A stretch of DNA of 64,000 bases from Saprospiraceae bacterium (GTDB lineage: Bacteria > Bacteroidota > Bacteroidia > Chitinophagales > Saprospiraceae), in contig JADKBS010000006.1 in the NCBI GenBank assembly GCA_016714985.1, forward strand, positions 248,001 to 312,000, read 5' to 3'. The notes beneath the pieces are model-generated. The model ran no database searches, was not told where the DNA came from, and worked only from the letters and a program-made list of their open reading frames with translations. Shown piece by piece: positions 17,177 to 26,130 of the stretch (within the stretch, counting starts at the first letter, position 1; each line of letters starts with the position of its first letter). A program made the translations under genes and the position numbers.

Positions 17177-19297
17177 ATGATTTATCCTCGCATCATTTCG
17201 GGCTTGTTGAACATACCCCAAAAGAAAGTCGAGAACACGATTGACCTGCTGTCGGAGGGTGCCACCATTCCATTTATAGCCAGGTACAGGAAAGAAGTGA
17301 CAGGTTCCCTCGATGAGGTTCAGCTTGCAGCCATTCAACAAGAATTGAAAAAGCTGCAAGAATTGGATAAGCGCAGGGAAACCGTAATTCACACTATTGA
17401 GGAACTGGGGAAAATGACCCCAGAACTTCGCAATCGCATTGAAAATTGTTGGGACCCTACCGAATTGGAAGATATTTACCTTCCTTACAAGCCAAAACGC
17501 AAAACTCGTGCAACCGCAGCACGTGAAAAGGGGCTGGAACCACTCGCCAAAATTATTTTTGAACAACGGATACAAGATGCCGAGCATCAAGCTAAACCTT
17601 TTCTGACGGATGAAGTGCCCATCCTTGAAGATGCATTGCAAGGAGCTAGGGACATCATCGCTGAATGGATCAGCGAAGACGAACAGGTACGCCAAAAAGT
17701 ACGTTTTGCCTTCAGGAAGGGCGCTCAAATTGTTTCCAAACTCGTTCGTGGAAAAGAGGAAGAGGCAGCCAAGTACCAAGACTATTATGCTTTCAGCGAA
17801 CCTTTAAAGCACTGCCCGTCTCACCGCCTTTTGGCCATGCGGAGGGGGGAGGACGAGGGCTTTCTTCGATTGACGATTGAACCCGACAACGAAGAAGTGC
17901 TAAACCGTTTGGAGCACCATTTATTGCGGGGGAACGGCGGCTCCACCAAGCAAGTCAAACAAGCTTTGCACGATAGTTACGATAGGTTGTTGGGACCCAG
18001 CATCGAAACGGAGTTTCGGAATGAATCGAAGGAAAAGGCTGATTTGGAAGCCATCAATATTTTCGTGGAAAACCTTCGGCAGTTGTTACTCGCAGCCCCA
18101 CTTGGCCCACACAGGGTCATGGGAATTGACCCAGGTTTCCGCTCCGGCTGTAAAGTGGTGATGCTGAATGAGTTTGGCGACCTAATGCACAACACGACTA
18201 TTTACCCGCACCCACCCAATTCAGATGAGTACATGGCACGCAAGATTTTGCAAGACAATGTGGAGAAATACCATATCGCAGCAATTGCCATCGGAAATGG
18301 AACGGCAGGTCGGGAGACCATGGATCTTTGCAAGGACATAGTCTTTGCTCATCCGGTCAATATTTTTCAGGTCAGTGAGGCAGGTGCATCAATATACTCT
18401 GCCTCAGAAGTGGCAAGAGAGGAGTTTCCAGACCTTGATTTGACCATCAGGGGGGCAATTTCAATCGGAAGGCGACTTATGGACCCACTTGCTGAACTGG
18501 TAAAGCTCGACCCCAAGAACATAGGTGTAGGCCAGTACCAGCACGATGTCAATCAGGTTAAGCTAAAAGAAAGCCTTGACCGTACCGTGGAGAGTTGTGT
18601 GAACTCAGTGGGAATAAATATTAATACTGCGAGCAAGCACTTGCTCACTTATGTCTCTGGCCTTGGCCCCTCATTGGCTCAGAACATCGTAAAATTCCGT
18701 ACCGAAAATGGCCAGTTCGAATCAAGGCAGCAACTCAAGAAAGTTGCCCGCATGGGCGACAAAGCATTCGAGCAGTCCGCTGGTTTCTTGCGAATAAGAG
18801 GGGCAGCAAACCCGCTCGACAATTCTGCGGTTCACCCTGAAAGTTATGTGATTGTTGAAAAAATGGCAAAAGATCTTGGGGTCAAGGTGCCGGAACTGAT
18901 TGCGGATCCTCATCTTCGAAAAAAGATAGACCTCAATAAGTACGTGTCCGAAAAGGTTGGGATGCCAACCTTGACTGATATCATGAAGGAATTGGAAAAG
19001 CCCGGTCTTGACCCAAGGGGGGAGGCCAAGGCATTTACATTTGCAAACGTCAGAAGTATTGAGGACTTGACCATTGGAATGGTTTTGCCTGGCATCATTA
19101 CCAATATTACTGCATTTGGTGCCTTTGTTGACATTGGAGTTAAGCAAGATGGGCTTGTTCACGTATCTCAACTCTCCAACAAATATGTGCGCAACCCTGC
19201 CGATGTGGTTTTCCTAAGCCAAGAGGTAAACGTCCGGGTGGTTGAAGTGGACTTGAAGCGAAGGCGCATTCAATTGACAATGAAGGACTTAGGTTGA
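17177..19297 (+). CDS. tex: Tex-family S1 RNA-binding protein
   Basis: The start at 17177 (MIYPRIISGLLNIPQKKVE) gives 706 residues, typical of Tex. Domains in order are the N-terminal helical Tex region (1-190, with GATIPFIARYRKEVTG), a YqgF/RNase H-like domain (about 312-440, GIDPGFRSGCK), tandem helix-hairpin-helix motifs (about 483-545, YVSGLGPSLAQNIVKFR) and a C-terminal S1 domain (about 634-705, GIITNITAFGAFVDIGV). Tex proteins bind nucleic acid and are linked to transcription. The gene follows MITE copy A and ends at a strong bidirectional terminator. Confidence 0.96.
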   Translation: MIYPRIISGLLNIPQKKVENTIDLLSEGATIPFIARYRKEVTGSLDEVQLAAIQQELKKLQELDKRRETVIHTIEELGKMTPELRNRIENCWDPTELEDIYLPYKPKRKTRATAAREKGLEPLAKIIFEQRIQDAEHQAKPFLTDEVPILEDALQGARDIIAEWISEDEQVRQKVRFAFRKGAQIVSKLVRGKEEEAAKYQDYYAFSEPLKHCPSHRLLAMRRGEDEGFLRLTIEPDNEEVLNRLEHHLLRGNGGSTKQVKQALHDSYDRLLGPSIETEFRNESKEKADLEAINIFVENLRQLLLAAPLGPHRVMGIDPGFRSGCKVVMLNEFGDLMHNTTIYPHPPNSDEYMARKILQDNVEKYHIAAIAIGNGTAGRETMDLCKDIVFAHPVNIFQVSEAGASIYSASEVAREEFPDLDLTIRGAISIGRRLMDPLAELVKLDPKNIGVGQYQHDVNQVKLKESLDRTVESCVNSVGININTASKHLLTYVSGLGPSLAQNIVKFRTENGQFESRQQLKKVARMGDKAFEQSAGFLRIRGAANPLDNSAVHPESYVIVEKMAKDLGVKVPELIADPHLRKKIDLNKYVSEKVGMPTLTDIMKELEKPGLDPRGEAKAFTFANVRSIEDLTIGMVLPGIITNITAFGAFVDIGVKQDGLVHVSQLSNKYVRNPADVVFLSQEVNVRVVEVDLKRRRIQLTMKDLG

Positions 19298-19308
19298 TGA
19301 CCACTAAA

Positions 19309-19350
19309 CTGAAAAGCCCCGACAGCTGGAAAACTGTCGGGGCTTTTCAG
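19309..19350. terminator. Bidirectional terminator between tex and the PDZ gene
   Basis: CTGAAAAGCCCCGACAG and CTGTCGGGGCTTTTCAG are perfect inverted repeats around a short loop, with A and T tracts on both sides. It can end transcription of both convergent genes. Confidence 0.9.
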
Positions 19351-19365
19351 TTGCACACTATTAGG

Positions 19366-20742
19366 TTACGCCCTGTTTAAAAGTACCACAGGTTTTGTCA
19401 ACACCTTTCCATTTTGGCGAATGCTGACCATCAATGTGCCTGGTGCGCCTTGACTTACATCCACTTGGCGGTTGTAGAGGCCATCGAAGTTCTTTAGATT
19501 TTCGTTGAAAACAACTTTGCCATTAATGTCAGTAATGGTTACAATCGTAGGAATTGCTTCACCCTTGAAGGTCACGCTTAGGTTGCCAACGGTAGGGTTG
19601 GGGAAAGCGTTGATCTCCTCCAATACGAGGCTGTTTTCAATCTTGGGCAGTTCGGTCGTCTTAGTTTGCTCGAGAACATCTTCTTTGACTTCCTCTTTAT
19701 CACAAGATTTGAAACGGGCTTTGGTCTTCATGACCTTCCCATCCCTCAAGAATTCAACCTTGAAATACTCACCTGGCTGATGTTTGTCACGCTCAATAAC
19801 CAATTCATTATGAGTGTTCACATCCACTCCATCCATTGACAGGATTCGGTCACCTTCCTTTAATCCTGCTTCCTCTGCTGGCCATCCTGGGATGATACCA
19901 TCAATGCCAACGCCAGCTTCGCCTTCACGGCCCCAACTGCCGATGGTCACTCCTATGAACACTTCACAGGGATTGCGCTCAGCCTTGTTGTTGAAATTAA
20001 AGGTGTAGTTTCTATTCGACTCATGTTTGCGAGCAGTCAATTCCACAATCGCTGTTATTGATTGACCCTCACGCAGGAGGGATACTTCGATTTTGTCTCC
20101 TGGTTTATATGCCCCCAAAGTACTGGAAAGGCCGCCACGGGATGCCAATGTTTTGCCATCAATACTGATGATGATGTCGCCTGAACGAAGACCGGCTGCC
20201 GCTGCGCCTGCACCAGGTACGATGTCCGTCACCAATATGCCGCCATTTTCATGGCGCTCCGGGTAGATGCCCAAGAAAGCTTTTGGTTCTGCCGTTTCAT
20301 CCCCTATGAGGGTGAACGCTGCCATGTCACGGTTGAAACTACGGTGCATTTGCTTCTCGTCGTTCCAGTTGAAATTGGGAAATTCACCGCCTTCAGTGTC
20401 ATCCCATTTGATTTCCGTCTTGTTATTGCCTTGACGAATCATGATGATGGTTTCGGCATTAGGGTTTTCTGTTTTTGCTTCGTCACCATTGACAATGATA
20501 ACCTCTTTGACTGATTCGATGGGTGTGCTGATTTCCAGCTCTTTCATATAATCTTCAGCAGATTGTCCTTTCTCTACGGTTTTCTTTTTCACCGACCATG
20601 AGCCATCTTCATTCTGGGTTTTTTGGATGATAGTGACTTTGTTGGAGGTGTTTGGGGCAATCGCATCTTGAGAAAAAGCTGCTTGGCTGATCAAAGCAAG
20701 CAACAACAAGGTGCAAATTGCCGAATGGAGAAGTCTTTTCAT
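19366..20742 (-). CDS. Secreted two-PDZ-domain protein with T9SS sorting domain
   Basis: The ATG at 20742 (MKRLLHSAICTLLLLAL) gives a good signal peptide (to AAFSQ) and 458 residues; an upstream in-frame ATG at 20841 would precede it by 33 poor residues. PDZ 1 spans about 155-237 (AFLGIYPERHENGGILV, GLRSGDIIISIDGK). PDZ 2 spans about 262-348 (EVFIGVTIGSWGREGEAG, GLKEGDRILSMDGV). The C-terminal 80 residues (from INAFPNPTVGNLSVTF) are a type A T9SS sorting domain. There is no protease domain, so it is not an HtrA enzyme. It is probably a surface or secreted scaffold; its partner is unknown. Confidence 0.9.
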   Translation of the reverse strand: MKRLLHSAICTLLLLALISQAAFSQDAIAPNTSNKVTIIQKTQNEDGSWSVKKKTVEKGQSAEDYMKELEISTPIESVKEVIIVNGDEAKTENPNAETIIMIRQGNNKTEIKWDDTEGGEFPNFNWNDEKQMHRSFNRDMAAFTLIGDETAEPKAFLGIYPERHENGGILVTDIVPGAGAAAAGLRSGDIIISIDGKTLASRGGLSSTLGAYKPGDKIEVSLLREGQSITAIVELTARKHESNRNYTFNFNNKAERNPCEVFIGVTIGSWGREGEAGVGIDGIIPGWPAEEAGLKEGDRILSMDGVDVNTHNELVIERDKHQPGEYFKVEFLRDGKVMKTKARFKSCDKEEVKEDVLEQTKTTELPKIENSLVLEEINAFPNPTVGNLSVTFKGEAIPTIVTITDINGKVVFNENLKNFDGLYNRQVDVSQGAPGTLMVSIRQNGKVLTKPVVLLNRA

Positions 20743-21042
20743 TTCGATTAAATTTTGTTGTGAAAAAATGTAGACCAAGGCAGTCCAGGTGATTTTAAAT
20801 GAACGAAGCAAAGGACTATCTTGTAACAAAGATGGTTGCAAATTCTTGAAAGATTGAAAAATAAATTCTCCATTAGCCTTGTTCGCAAAGCATAATATTG
20901 GCTAAACCGCATTCCATTCAATCTGCCAACTTGTAAAAGCATACAATTTTTTTGGCGGAGGAAGCAAATGAAGCCCAGAATTCTCAATCTTTGCGATTGT
21001 ATTCGCAATTCAAGGCAATCAGCCTTAACCAACTTTCTGACC
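20743..21042. other. Divergent promoter region, PDZ gene and asparaginase gene
   Basis: This 300-bp gap has no gene I can support. On the plus strand AATCTTTG (20986-20993) is one base from the TAnnTTTG consensus and lies 50 bp before the asparaginase ATG. I see no clear -7 element for the PDZ gene. Confidence 0.35.
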
Positions 21043-21534
21043 ATGATCCAGGTTTATATTACAGGAGGGACTTTTGACAAGGAGTACAACTACATTTCAG
21101 GTGGGCTTTATTTTAAAAGTACCCATGTGCCCACCATGCTTGAGCGGGGCCGCTGCACCGTTGACCTTGATGTGAAGACATTAATGATGGTGGATAGTCT
21201 TGAGATGCAGGACAACGACCGTGAAATCATTGCCCACAACTGTCTTCGTTGCCCGTTCGACAAAATTCTGATTACACATGGGACTGACACGATGGTGAAA
21301 ACTGCGGATTTCATTGCCAACTATGGAATCGAGAACAAGACCATTGTACTTACAGGAGCAATGGTTCCTTATGCTTTTGGCACCTCATCAGATGGGTTCT
21401 TCAATTTGGGAAGCGCTTTAGCTTTCCTTCAAACACTTCCTGCGGGGGTTTATGTAGTGATGAACGGACGCTATTTTCATTGGAACAAAGTCAAAAAGAA
21501 CACCAAAACTGGATTTTTCGAGGATTTGACTTGA
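21043..21534 (+). CDS. Minimal asparaginase (catalytic N-terminal domain only)
   Basis: Starting at 21043 (MIQVYITGGTFDKEYN), the protein has 163 residues, half the length of a standard L-asparaginase. The catalytic set is present: first Thr in TGGTFDKE, the Thr-Asp pair in THGTDTM, and a Lys in KKNTKTGFFE at the place expected for the Lys of the Thr-Lys-Asp triad. The substrate Ser/Gln site may be in DSLEMQDND. The C-terminal domain that completes the dimer site in normal asparaginases is missing, yet the ORF ends naturally, and such short proteins are known in Bacteroidota. Amidohydrolase activity is inferred, not certain. Confidence 0.85.
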   Translation: MIQVYITGGTFDKEYNYISGGLYFKSTHVPTMLERGRCTVDLDVKTLMMVDSLEMQDNDREIIAHNCLRCPFDKILITHGTDTMVKTADFIANYGIENKTIVLTGAMVPYAFGTSSDGFFNLGSALAFLQTLPAGVYVVMNGRYFHWNKVKKNTKTGFFEDLT

Positions 21535-21687
21535 TGACTTCTAACCATCACTTCTTACATTTTTTATATCATTGCACCATTATTCGAACGAGAAAACGGA
21601 TTTTTTGCGTCAGCAACTATATTCCTCGTCCAAGTAACTGACAATCAAATTCTTAGAAGAAAACAACCGCACAAGATATTTTCCAAC

Positions 21688-23316
21688 ATGAAGCATTTCT
21701 CATTCATCCTTTTCGTGTTCCTGCTTGGTAGCATTTCTACTGCCAGCGCGCAAAACAAGCCCGCCCCAATTGATTTTTTTGCAATGGACAAGATTCAGGA
21801 CATCAAAATCAACTTCAAACAGACAAATTGGAGCTATATTCTGGATTCCTTGCGTTTCAATGGAGACGGCTTGCTTTCAGGCGTGGTTGAAATCAATGGC
21901 ATGCGTTTCGAAAACGCTGGCGTACGGTATCGTGGCTTCAAGTCCTTTGCACCCAACAACCCTCGCAATCCGTTGCACATTGTTTTGGACACCAAGGACA
22001 AATCGGCCAACTATCAAGGTGTGCAAGTCGTGAAACTATCTAATACGCTGCGTGATCCAAGTATGTTGAGAGAAGTATTAGGGTATGAAATCGCCCGTAG
22101 CTACATGCCGGCCCCTAAAGCCAATTTCGCCAAAGTAAGCGTCAATGGCAAGTACTATGGCCTTTATGCCAATATCGAATCAGTTTCAGATGCCAATTTC
22201 CTGAATCGTTACTTTGCAAGTGCAGACAATGCTTTATTCAAAGCCAACCAAGACGCCGGCGAAAAGCAAACGAGTGGTTGCAAAAACAACCTTTTCGGCT
22301 CCTTAGAATATGACAACCAAATTGGTTGCTACGAGAATAATTTTGAAAAGCTGTCTGATCATGGTACCAAGGATTTGATGGAGTTGACAAGGATTCTCAA
22401 CCAGGAAACTGACAAAATCGAAACTGTTCTTAATATTGACAATACTTTATGGATGTTGGCTTTCAACAACGTGGTTGTGAATTTGAGCAGCTACACTGGC
22501 CAGCACAGTGTGAACTACTACCTTTACCAAGATGACGATGGTCGCTTTACGCCCATCATTTGGGACTTGAACCTTGCATTTGGCAGCTTCAAGAACATTG
22601 GTTCAGGCTCCGACCTAAAGCTGAAAGGACTACAAGACCTTGACCCACTGCTTCATGTCGAGAATACTACGAAACCCTTGATTAGCAAACTTTTGAGTGA
22701 CCCTGAATATAAAAAAGTTTACCTAACTCACATGAAGAATATACTTCAGGATTGGTTCACAAGTGGTAAATTCGAAAAGCGAGCCAGGGAATTGCAAGCT
22801 ATTATTCGCAGTGCAGTGAATGAAGACCCGAACAAGTACTATTCTATTGCCGAGTTTGATGCTAGCATTAACAAAACGGTTGGGAAAAAGAGCAAAATAC
22901 CCGGTCTTTTGGAGTTGATGACCCGCAGGACTTCCTTTTTGAAAGCACACCCAGAATTGGCGGTTTTCCCACCAGAAATCTCTCAAGTTCAGGTGGAAGG
23001 ACGCAAGCCTTTGTCCAGCCAAAAAGTGCAGCAATTTCATATCACAACCAAGGTTGACAAGTTTCCAAAGCGTGTAGAACTTTACTACAGGCTGGATGGG
23101 AAAGGCAGTTACACCATGGTTTCAATGCACGATGATGGGAAATTTGATGATGGTACTGCCAACAACAATATTTATGGCGTGATCATAGTGCCCCAGAATG
23201 GCGAGCAATCCATTGAATATTACATCGTGGCTGAAAATCCGGGGCTAATTGGTTATAGTCCTGCTAATTATATGTGGGAGAAGCATAAATCTACGCTTGA
23301 GGCGTTGAATAAGTAA
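21688..23316 (+). CDS. Secreted CotH-like kinase family protein, paralogue 1 (probable pseudokinase)
   Basis: The 542-residue protein has a signal peptide (to SASAQ) and the CotH fold: RYRGFKSFA, LGYEIARSYMPAPKANFAKV, NGKYYGLYANIES and NYYLYQDDDGRFTPIIWDLN. WDLN keeps the metal-binding Asp. However, the position of the catalytic Asp, normally in a NLDSY motif, reads NLSSYTG here, so Ser replaces Asp. CotH kinases phosphorylate proteins on Ser, and loss of this Asp should abolish catalysis. A C-terminal extension (about 425-540) looks like a beta-sandwich with CHU_C or chitobiase-like character. Paralogue 2 follows 74 bp downstream and keeps the Asp, so the two are probably co-expressed. Confidence 0.85.
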   Translation: MKHFSFILFVFLLGSISTASAQNKPAPIDFFAMDKIQDIKINFKQTNWSYILDSLRFNGDGLLSGVVEINGMRFENAGVRYRGFKSFAPNNPRNPLHIVLDTKDKSANYQGVQVVKLSNTLRDPSMLREVLGYEIARSYMPAPKANFAKVSVNGKYYGLYANIESVSDANFLNRYFASADNALFKANQDAGEKQTSGCKNNLFGSLEYDNQIGCYENNFEKLSDHGTKDLMELTRILNQETDKIETVLNIDNTLWMLAFNNVVVNLSSYTGQHSVNYYLYQDDDGRFTPIIWDLNLAFGSFKNIGSGSDLKLKGLQDLDPLLHVENTTKPLISKLLSDPEYKKVYLTHMKNILQDWFTSGKFEKRARELQAIIRSAVNEDPNKYYSIAEFDASINKTVGKKSKIPGLLELMTRRTSFLKAHPELAVFPPEISQVQVEGRKPLSSQKVQQFHITTKVDKFPKRVELYYRLDGKGSYTMVSMHDDGKFDDGTANNNIYGVIIVPQNGEQSIEYYIVAENPGLIGYSPANYMWEKHKSTLEALNK

Positions 23317-23390
23317 ATGGTCTATGCATTGCCGATTCTGCAAGGAAACGCATAATCGGCATTGCAGCTGACCTCTTCCATTCATCTGTT

Positions 23391-24962
23391 ATGAGAAAAA
23401 TACTGCTTTCCTGCCTTGCAATCCTTTACTTATCAGTTGGTTACGCCCAAAGCCTTTACGATGCTGACAGAGTTCCCGTCATAAACATCCAGTTCAAGGT
23501 GACGGATTGGAGCAAATCACTGGATTCCTTGAAAACCCGTGGTTTGAAAGAGCGACTTGTGGCGACAGTCGAAATTGACGGCAAGCTATACGAAGGGGTA
23601 GGGGTGAGGTATAAAGGCAACAGTTCCTACAAGAACCCACGGAAACGCAACAAGCAGAAACTTCCCTTTAACCTAAAAGCCAACCATACCAAGAAGGATC
23701 AGCGATTTGAAGGAGGATTTGAAACCTTGAAATTGGGCAATGTATTCATGGATCCAAGCTTTGTTAGAGAGGCCGTTTCCTATGAAATTGCAAGGAAGTA
23801 CATGCCCGCACCGCAGTGCAATTTCGCCAAAGTCTATGTTAATGGTGGCTATATTGGTCTTTATTCCAATGTTCAATCCATTGATGAGAAGTTTTTGGAT
23901 GACACCTATGGTAAATCAAACGGAAGCTTTTTTAAATGCGACCCAGAATGGGAAGACGTGTTGCCGGCACCTGCCGGTTGCAAAGAAGGTGAGTACTCTT
24001 CGTTGACCTATGTTGGCGACGACACAAAATGCTACAGTGGCTGGTATGAATTGGAGAGTAAAGATGAAGAAGGTTGGAAGGATCTGGTCGGATTGTCAAA
24101 AACAGTAAGTCTTACCCCCGATGCAATCCCTTCGAAGCTTAATATTGACATGACGTTATGGATGCATGCCTTTAATCACATTCTTGTGAATTTGGACAGT
24201 TACACTGGTCGGTTCAGCCATAATTTTTATTTGTACCGAACCCCCGATGGCTTGATGACCCCACTTATATGGGACTTGAATATTTCTTTTGGCGGGTTTA
24301 GGCTGGATGGTGAAAAGCAAGGTGAGTTGACCAATGAAGAATTGCAGCAGTTCAGTCTTTTCTCACACTTCAAGAACAAGAATCCAAAACGGCCTTTGAT
24401 TACGAATTTGTTGGTCAACCCGTTTTGGCGAAAGGTGTATGTTGGCCACTGTCGGACAATTCTTCAGGATAATTTTGCCAACGATGAATACTTAAAAGTA
24501 GCCAAAAAAATGCAATCGACCATTAAGGATGCCGTCAAAGAAGACCCGAATAAGCTTTATTCATTCGATGATTTTGAGAAAAATTTGTACAAATCCATTG
24601 ACATTGGTAGTACAACCATCATTGGTATTGAGGAACTGATGAAAGCGCGTACGGAGTCTTTATTGAAGCACCCTTTGTTTAATGGGAAAAACCCTGTTGT
24701 CAGTGATGTAAACCACGTTATATCGGGTACAAAGGCCAGCATAAATGCCAAAGTTGCAGATGCCCTGAAGGTTTGGCTGATGTACCGACAAGGCCCTGCT
24801 GAAACATTTAAACAGGTGGAAATGACAGCGAGCAGCAATGGTGTCTATTCCATTTCCGTGGATAAACCAGGGGCACTCCAATACTATGTTATTGCCGAAG
24901 GCGACAGAATGGCTGTGTGTTCCCCAGAACGGGCCTCCTTTGTTTTTTATGAAATAAAGTAA
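23391..24962 (+). CDS. Secreted CotH-like kinase family protein, paralogue 2
   Basis: This 523-residue protein has a signal peptide (to GYAQ) and is similar to the upstream gene along its length. Matching blocks include VRYKGNSSYKNPRK, VSYEIARKYMPAPQCNFAKV and NGGYIGLYSNVQS. It carries the complete catalytic pattern VNLDSYTGRFSHNFYLY followed by PLIWDLNISFGG, so kinase activity is plausible. A Cys-bearing insertion (CDPEWEDVLPAPAGCKEG) is shared in position with a CKNN segment of paralogue 1. It is exported, so its targets would be periplasmic or extracellular proteins. It forms a tandem unit with paralogue 1. Confidence 0.88.
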   Translation: MRKILLSCLAILYLSVGYAQSLYDADRVPVINIQFKVTDWSKSLDSLKTRGLKERLVATVEIDGKLYEGVGVRYKGNSSYKNPRKRNKQKLPFNLKANHTKKDQRFEGGFETLKLGNVFMDPSFVREAVSYEIARKYMPAPQCNFAKVYVNGGYIGLYSNVQSIDEKFLDDTYGKSNGSFFKCDPEWEDVLPAPAGCKEGEYSSLTYVGDDTKCYSGWYELESKDEEGWKDLVGLSKTVSLTPDAIPSKLNIDMTLWMHAFNHILVNLDSYTGRFSHNFYLYRTPDGLMTPLIWDLNISFGGFRLDGEKQGELTNEELQQFSLFSHFKNKNPKRPLITNLLVNPFWRKVYVGHCRTILQDNFANDEYLKVAKKMQSTIKDAVKEDPNKLYSFDDFEKNLYKSIDIGSTTIIGIEELMKARTESLLKHPLFNGKNPVVSDVNHVISGTKASINAKVADALKVWLMYRQGPAETFKQVEMTASSNGVYSISVDKPGALQYYVIAEGDRMAVCSPERASFVFYEIK

Positions 24963-25009
24963 TCACCAAATAGCGAAATATTTACTCGCTGTTAGCAATA
25001 CCTTCCATT

Positions 25010-25981
25010 TTGCCACTTGTTCCTAAATCAACCTACCGCCGTTCCCGCCTTTTCATCAACGGGCATGTTGAAACGATAGCTCCTGTGTTGCTGCGCAACG
25101 TGAAGGGCATTGAATACGAACGGGAGCGAATTATTCTAATGGATGGCGACTTCCTGGATTTGGATTGGGTGGACAATGGCAAAAAACGCCTCGTTATTCT
25201 TACGCATGGATTGGAAGGAGACTCCTGCCGCCAATACATACTTGGTATGGCCAAAATTTTCACCCTAAATGGCTGGGATGCACTTGCTTGGAACTGCCGC
25301 TCATGCAGTGGCGAAATGAACAGGGCCAAGCGCATGTACCATCACGGAGACATAGCTGATATTGGAGAGGTCATTAACCACGCATTAAAGCGGAAAAACT
25401 ACGAAACCATCGTGTTGTGCGGGTTCAGCATGGGGGCAAATATAACCATGAAATACCTTGGAGTTCATGGAAAGGAAGTTCCTGACCCCGTAAAAGCAGC
25501 AGTAGGTTTCTCAGCGCCTACAGACCTAAGGGCTGGTGCTGAGATTCTCGACAATTTTGAAAACATCATTTATCGGAAACGGTTCTTGTTCTACCTCAAA
25601 CAAAAAATGGTAGTAAAAGCAAGCCAATACCCCGGAATAATTGACCTCGAAAATTTCAATCGAATAAAAGTCTGGCGGGATTTTGACGAATTTTTTTCTG
25701 CACCACTCAATGATTTTAAAGATGCCGCTGATTTTTATGAAAAAGCCTCTGCTAAAAACTACATGACGGGCATCACAGTACCCACCTTGCTGGTACAAGC
25801 CTTGAACGACCCGATCTTGCCGCCCGTTTGCTTTCCAACAGCACTTTGCGAAAATCATGAATTCATCCACTTGGAAATACCAAAAAACGGCGGGCATGTT
25901 GGCTTTTGGAGGCCAAACCATGAGTTCGCTTGGTCGGAAGAACGAGCATTTGATTTCATCAAAGGGATTGGCCTACAATAG
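25010..25981 (+). CDS. YheT-family alpha/beta hydrolase
   Basis: The 323-residue protein begins at a TTG (reads MPLVPKSTYRRSRLF). The N-terminal HVETIAPVLLRNVKG and LTHGLEGDSCRQY are typical of the YheT branch of alpha/beta hydrolases. The nucleophile Ser is in CGFSMGANITMKY, the acid is probably the Asp in ALNDPILPPVCFP, and the His is in NGGHVGFW. The substrate of YheT is not established; esterase activity is assumed. The gene lies 47 bp after the CotH pair and is convergent with lysC. Confidence 0.92.
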   Translation: MPLVPKSTYRRSRLFINGHVETIAPVLLRNVKGIEYERERIILMDGDFLDLDWVDNGKKRLVILTHGLEGDSCRQYILGMAKIFTLNGWDALAWNCRSCSGEMNRAKRMYHHGDIADIGEVINHALKRKNYETIVLCGFSMGANITMKYLGVHGKEVPDPVKAAVGFSAPTDLRAGAEILDNFENIIYRKRFLFYLKQKMVVKASQYPGIIDLENFNRIKVWRDFDEFFSAPLNDFKDAADFYEKASAKNYMTGITVPTLLVQALNDPILPPVCFPTALCENHEFIHLEIPKNGGHVGFWRPNHEFAWSEERAFDFIKGIGLQ

Positions 25982-26001
25982 ATAGGTAGGCTCAGAAACC
26001 T

Positions 26002-26037
26002 GAAAAAAATAGCGGCGGCATCTTCCATACCGCCGCC
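26002..26037 (-). terminator. Terminator of lysC (minus strand)
   Basis: On the minus strand GGCGGCGGTAT and ATGCCGCCGC form a GC-rich stem followed by TATTTTTTTC. It lies about 95 bp after the lysC stop. Confidence 0.7.
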
Positions 26038-26130
26038 ATTATCGATCTTGGGTGCGACTTTAAAATCACACGATTACACTCATACAGTTTGCCATATCCT
26101 GAAAAGCTAAGATGACGTTTTTTTATCAGC

